Origin: VGBK01 sp964354255
GTDB taxonomy: Bacteria; Actinomycetota; Acidimicrobiia; Spongiisociales; UBA11373
Reading direction: 5' to 3'
Length of the DNA stretch: 15,021 bases
Assembly: GCA_964354255.1 (NCBI GenBank)
Contig: CAYGYX010000050.1
Span: forward strand, 1-15,021
The translations under genes and the position numbers were made by a program. Shown piece after piece: positions 11,879 through 15,021 of the stretch. Within the stretch, counting starts at the first letter, position 1. Each line of letters opens with the position of its first letter. A model generated the notes under the pieces. It was given only the letters and a program-made list of their open reading frames with translations, did no database searches and was not told the DNA's origin.

Positions 11879-14850
11879 AGCGGGGTGAGCCGGTAGCGGG
11901 CCCCTCGCTTGGCACCTTCTCTCACCACCCGCCCCTGCGCGACGAGGTAGGCGATCGTCGCCTGCCACGGTCCTTCCGGGATGCCGCTACGGGCAATGAT
12001 CTCGGAGCGGCCCAGCGGGCCCCCGGCCTCCGCCAGGCACTCGAGGAGCCTCGCGGCCCAGGGGCCCTCTCCACCGCCGCCCTCTGCAGGTGACTCGCGG
12101 TCGCCATCCTCTCGCGGCGCCGGTTCCGCGGCAGCGCTGCCGCTGTCAGCTGCGGCCGATGCGCCGCCCCCGGCCTCGCCGTCGGCGGCGGCCAGTTTGA
12201 TCACCGTGGCCGACCCGACGTTCCGGTAGCGGTCGGGCACGCACGTCAGCACGATCACCTGCACCCGCTGTCCGGCCATCCTGAGGACGGCCCCGAGCCG
12301 CTCGAGCCGCGCCGCGTCGGAGTTGCCGAGGGCGTCGTCGATGATCACCGGGACCCCGCCATCGGCCGCTTCGGGATGGCTTACCAGCACCGCGCAGGCG
12401 AGGCGGGCGATGAGGCTCAGCTGCTCCTTGGCCCCCATGGAGAGGGACTCGTAGGGGACGGTTACCCCGTCCAGGGTCCGGCTCACCACCCGCAGGTCCT
12501 CGTGGTCGACCTCGATGGACAGGTCCCCGTCGAAGACGATGCGGCCGAAGCCCTCCAACTGCTCGCGGAACGGGGCGACGTAGGCCCGCTTGGCCGCGTC
12601 GCGGTGCCTGCCCAGTGTCCGGTACAGCAGGTCGGCGGCCTCGGCCCGCCGGTCGGTGTGCTCCTTCTCCCTCTCGAGCAGGAGCAGCTTGCTCTGGGCC
12701 GCGTCGAGCTGGTCGTGCAGGCCGGCTTCGCCCTTGATGTCGAGCAGGCTCTTCACCCTGGCCAGCTTCAGCTCCGTCGCCCGGCGACTCTGCTCCATGC
12801 CGACCAGCACCTCGCGGGCGTTCTCCAGCAGCGTCTCGACCTGGCCGGGCTTCTGCGCCTGCAGTTCCTCGGTGGCGGCCCGGTGGGCGGCCCCGGCCGC
12901 CTCGGCGGCCCGGCGGGCATCGGCCAGGGCGGCGGCCAGCTGCTCGTCGCCGGCCAGCTCCCTCTCCGTCGCCAGGTCCTTCTCCAGTGCCCGCACCTTC
13001 TCCTCGGCGGCCTGGGTGCGGAACTCACGCTCACGGGTGACGTCCTGGACCTGCCGGAGAACTAGCTCGGCCAGTTCCAGTTCCCGGTCCCGCTGCTCGA
13101 CGGCCTCTTTGGCCAGGCGCAGGTCGGCAGCCGCCTGCTGGCTGGCCGCCTCTGCCTGCTCGCGGTCGGCCGGCATCGGCAGGCCGTCCGGCCGCTGCGC
13201 CAGGTGGCCCTCGGTGCGCACCCGCGCGAGTTCGATCTTCTGCGCCAGCACCTGCGGGGTCAGGTCGCGCAGGTTGTCCTGAAGGGCCTTGACGGCCTGT
13301 TTGGCGGTCTGCTCCGCCGCGACACGGCGGCGCTCCAGCTCCCGCGCCCGGGCCAGGGCTTCGTCCCCTGAGACGCCGGCGGCGGCGTACAGGGCCTGCA
13401 GGCGCTCCTCGGCACGGGCGACCTCCTGCTCCGCCTCCCGGGTGCGAGCCCCGCCCGTCACCGTCATCCGCACCCGCCCGGGGAGGACGATCTCCAGGCT
13501 GCCGGCGACGGCGGCCTCCACCACCTCGCCGGCGGCCAGTGACCTCCCCTTCCCGTCCACCTCTACCTCGGCCGACCCCAGGGCCTCGATCCGCACCGAG
13601 GCGCTCTCGGCGCTCAGGCCGGCCCGGGCGGTGGCAACCGCCAGGAAGGCCCGCTCGATCTCCTCCAGCTTCGCCGGGTCGACCGGGCAGCCCTCGAGGA
13701 AGACCTGGGCATCCCCCTGCTGCCGCTCGGCCTCCTCCACCCTCCCCCGGCGCTCGGCGAGCATCTCGAGGTTGAACAGCTCCCGGAAGTACTCGAAGTC
13801 CCCGGCGGCCAGTTCGGCCGCCTGCTCGGCGGAGCGATGCGCCTGCCGTGCCTCCTCCCGGAGCGCCTGGGCCTGTGCCACCGCCGCCGTCGCCGCCTCC
13901 TGGCCGGGGGCTTCCCGCTCTGCCCGTTGGGCCAGTTCGGCCAGCGCCTCCCTCGCCAGCCGCAGCTGCTCGATGAGGCCCAGCCGCCGCTGGTGCGCGG
14001 TGGCGGCCTCTTCCCCCCGGTCGCCGGCCCGTTCCGCCTGGATTGCCAGGCGATCCGCCTCCTGCTGCTTGGCTTGCAGCCGGTTCCATTCCGCGGCGCG
14101 CTCCCGGACGGTCTTCTCCTGGTCGGCCAGCCCGCCGGCCAGCCGGGTGAGCTCCAAGTGCAGCCGGCGATGGTCCTCAGCGGCGGCCTCCAGATCGTCG
14201 AGCTCCCGGGTGAGGCGAGCCACCTCACCCCGGCCGGCTTCGACCTGCTCGTCGAGGCGGGCCCGGGCTACGTTGGCCTTGCCTCCCGGGGTGAAGTAGC
14301 GCCCGCGCTCCTCTCCCACCTTCGACCACAGGTCCTCCGCCTCCCCCTCACCCCCTAGGCCCCTCCCGGCGGAGGCGGCATCGAGGGCGGTCAGCAGCGA
14401 CAGGCTCTCCCCCAGCGCCGCCTGGGCGACACCGATGCCCTGCTGATAGCGCAACGCCTTCCACAAGGCCCGGTCGATGGTCTCGTCGAGAATCTCGTTC
14501 ATGCGGTCGTGGGCCCGGCGCCCGGTGAACTGCTCGGGCGTGGGGGCGAGGACCTGCAGGGTCGTCCCGGTCTGGCGGTGCCAGCGCTTCCAGTAGATGA
14601 GGTGGTAGGGGCCGACGGTCAGCTCGACCTGCACCTCGGCGCCCACGTCGGCATCGACCGGCTTGACCGCCTTGACCCGCTGCTTGGTGGAGCTGTCGGG
14701 CTCCTCGAAGAGCAGGTCGATGGCCTCGGCCAGGCTCGACTTGCCGATCTCGTTGGGCCCCTCGACGACCGTGACGCCCTCCGGGGGGATGGGGATCTCC
14801 CGGGAGGCGACGCCCCGGAAGTTGCGGAGGGTGATGCGCAGGATCCTCAT
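11875..14850 (-). CDS. YhaN/SbcC-like AAA/ABC-class ATPase with C-terminal winged-helix-like domain
   Basis: A 991-residue SMC/Rad50-type protein. Walker A is GPNEIGKSS (31-39), the signature is LSMGAKEQ (803-810) and Walker B is VIIDD (D838, D839), with Asp where Rad50 has the catalytic Glu. These forms match YhaN rather than classical SbcC. Two long Glu/Ala/Arg-rich coiled-coil arms (~185-370 and ~470-760) flank a short beta-rich segment (~415-470), and there is no CxxC zinc hook anywhere. After the ATPase lobe comes a Gly/Ala/Ser/Glu-rich linker (~882-928) and a C-terminal segment (~930-988: LLECLAEAGGPLGRSEIIAR and a REGAKRGARYRL wing) resembling a winged helix. The ATG at 14850 follows AGGAGG at 5 nt and overlaps the upstream gene's stop (ATGA). 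It likely works with that upstream product in DNA-end processing. Confidence 0.9.
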   Translation of the reverse strand: MRILRITLRNFRGVASREIPIPPEGVTVVEGPNEIGKSSLAEAIDLLFEEPDSSTKQRVKAVKPVDADVGAEVQVELTVGPYHLIYWKRWHRQTGTTLQVLAPTPEQFTGRRAHDRMNEILDETIDRALWKALRYQQGIGVAQAALGESLSLLTALDAASAGRGLGGEGEAEDLWSKVGEERGRYFTPGGKANVARARLDEQVEAGRGEVARLTRELDDLEAAAEDHRRLHLELTRLAGGLADQEKTVRERAAEWNRLQAKQQEADRLAIQAERAGDRGEEAATAHQRRLGLIEQLRLAREALAELAQRAEREAPGQEAATAAVAQAQALREEARQAHRSAEQAAELAAGDFEYFRELFNLEMLAERRGRVEEAERQQGDAQVFLEGCPVDPAKLEEIERAFLAVATARAGLSAESASVRIEALGSAEVEVDGKGRSLAAGEVVEAAVAGSLEIVLPGRVRMTVTGGARTREAEQEVARAEERLQALYAAAGVSGDEALARARELERRRVAAEQTAKQAVKALQDNLRDLTPQVLAQKIELARVRTEGHLAQRPDGLPMPADREQAEAASQQAAADLRLAKEAVEQRDRELELAELVLRQVQDVTREREFRTQAAEEKVRALEKDLATERELAGDEQLAAALADARRAAEAAGAAHRAATEELQAQKPGQVETLLENAREVLVGMEQSRRATELKLARVKSLLDIKGEAGLHDQLDAAQSKLLLLEREKEHTDRRAEAADLLYRTLGRHRDAAKRAYVAPFREQLEGFGRIVFDGDLSIEVDHEDLRVVSRTLDGVTVPYESLSMGAKEQLSLIARLACAVLVSHPEAADGGVPVIIDDALGNSDAARLERLGAVLRMAGQRVQVIVLTCVPDRYRNVGSATVIKLAAADGEAGGGASAAADSGSAAAEPAPREDGDRESPAEGGGGEGPWAARLLECLAEAGGPLGRSEIIARSGIPEGPWQATIAYLVAQGRVVREGAKRGARYRLTPL

Positions 14851-15020
14851 GCCGGCCTCCTCACCAGCCGGTACAGCAGGCTCAGGGCGTCCTGGGCGGC
14901 CGCCGCTTCGGGTCCCGGCGCGGCCGCGAGGGTCCCCAGTTCTTCCAGGGCATCGGCGGCGAAGCCGACCAGGCCCAGGTCACGCAGGTCCTCGGCGTCG
15001 GGGCGCACCACCAGCTCGGT
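14847..15020 (-). CDS. C-terminal end of a probable YhaO/SbcD-like nuclease subunit (5' partial)
   Basis: A frame enters from the right edge and ends at the TGA at 14847-14849, giving 57 residues ending in LSLLYRLVRRPA. Its stop overlaps the ATG of the YhaN-like gene (ATGA), and its last codons contain that gene's Shine-Dalgarno sequence (AGGAGG). The visible part is a helical tail (LVVRPDAEDLRDLGLVGFAA) with no catalytic motif, since the metallophosphoesterase motifs would lie upstream, outside the window. The assignment comes from position: SbcD/YhaO genes normally sit just upstream of and overlap SbcC/YhaN genes. That a gene ends here is well supported; its identity is inferred. Confidence 0.7.
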   Translation of the reverse strand, partial: TELVVRPDAEDLRDLGLVGFAADALEELGTLAAAPGPEAAAAQDALSLLYRLVRRPA

Positions 15021-15021
15021 G

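Noticed and set aside
11428..11968. A minus-strand open frame crossing the gap and the NurA-like region
   Set aside because: It translates to His/Arg/Pro-rich sequence with no motif and runs through N's; the plus-strand frame has better codon bias and a recognisable FVDGVRR core.
1..15021. tRNA/rRNA genes, CRISPR arrays, insertion sequences, prophage genes
   Set aside because: I saw no cloverleaf, no regularly spaced repeats, no transposase or integrase motifs and no terminal inverted repeats on either strand.

Overview
The window is high-GC bacterial DNA with dense, often overlapping genes, many GTG starts and few AT-rich stretches. Gene content (UMF1-type MFS permease, NodI/DrrA-type ABC exporter, HemG-like flavodoxin, AbiE pair, a NurA-like protein and a YhaO/YhaN-like pair) points to an actinobacterium, perhaps of the Acidimicrobiia type. 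That placement is an inference from protein style, not a phylogenetic result. A 100-N run at 11328-11427 shows this is a scaffolded draft assembly, probably a metagenome bin.

Layout. Bases 2-1294 hold the 3' part of a secreted protein with three CARDB repeats; its frame is open through the left edge. Next come a minus-strand cupin (1388-1777) and a minus-strand lipoprotein nuclease with a lamin-tail domain (1866-2750). A plus-strand alpha/beta hydrolase (2870-3682) converges on a minus-strand MFS permease (3725-5719) across a perfect GC hairpin. A three-gene ABC exporter operon on the minus strand (8311 to 5800; ATPase then two unlike permeases, all overlapping) diverges from a plus-strand flavodoxin / alpha/beta hydrolase pair (8411-9728). 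That pair converges on a type IV toxin-antitoxin operon, abiEi-abiEii (11246 to 9757), whose AT-rich promoter carries a nested palindrome. Right of the gap lies what looks like the N-terminal third of a NurA-like nuclease (11453-11878). It meets, stop codon on stop codon, a 991-residue YhaN/SbcC-like ATPase (14850-11875), which overlaps by 4 bp the end of an upstream gene (14847-right edge) in the position of its YhaO/SbcD-like nuclease partner.

How the parts work together. The left half is housekeeping, envelope and transport genes in short operons. The right half carries DNA-end-processing and defence functions: an SMC-like ATPase with its likely nuclease partner, a NurA-like fragment and an AbiE toxin-antitoxin pair. 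The most unusual points are: (1) the MFS permease contains an extra module made of a transmembrane helix, an extracellular beta-rich domain and a second helix; (2) the YhaN-like ATPase has a beta-rich tip instead of a CxxC zinc hook and ends in a winged-helix-like domain; (3) the NurA-like gene is cut short beside it; (4) three separate genes share a TAGCNT box exactly 27 nt before the start codon, while two others have a -10-like box 9 nt before it; (5) the AbiE promoter palindrome is a good candidate AbiEi operator.
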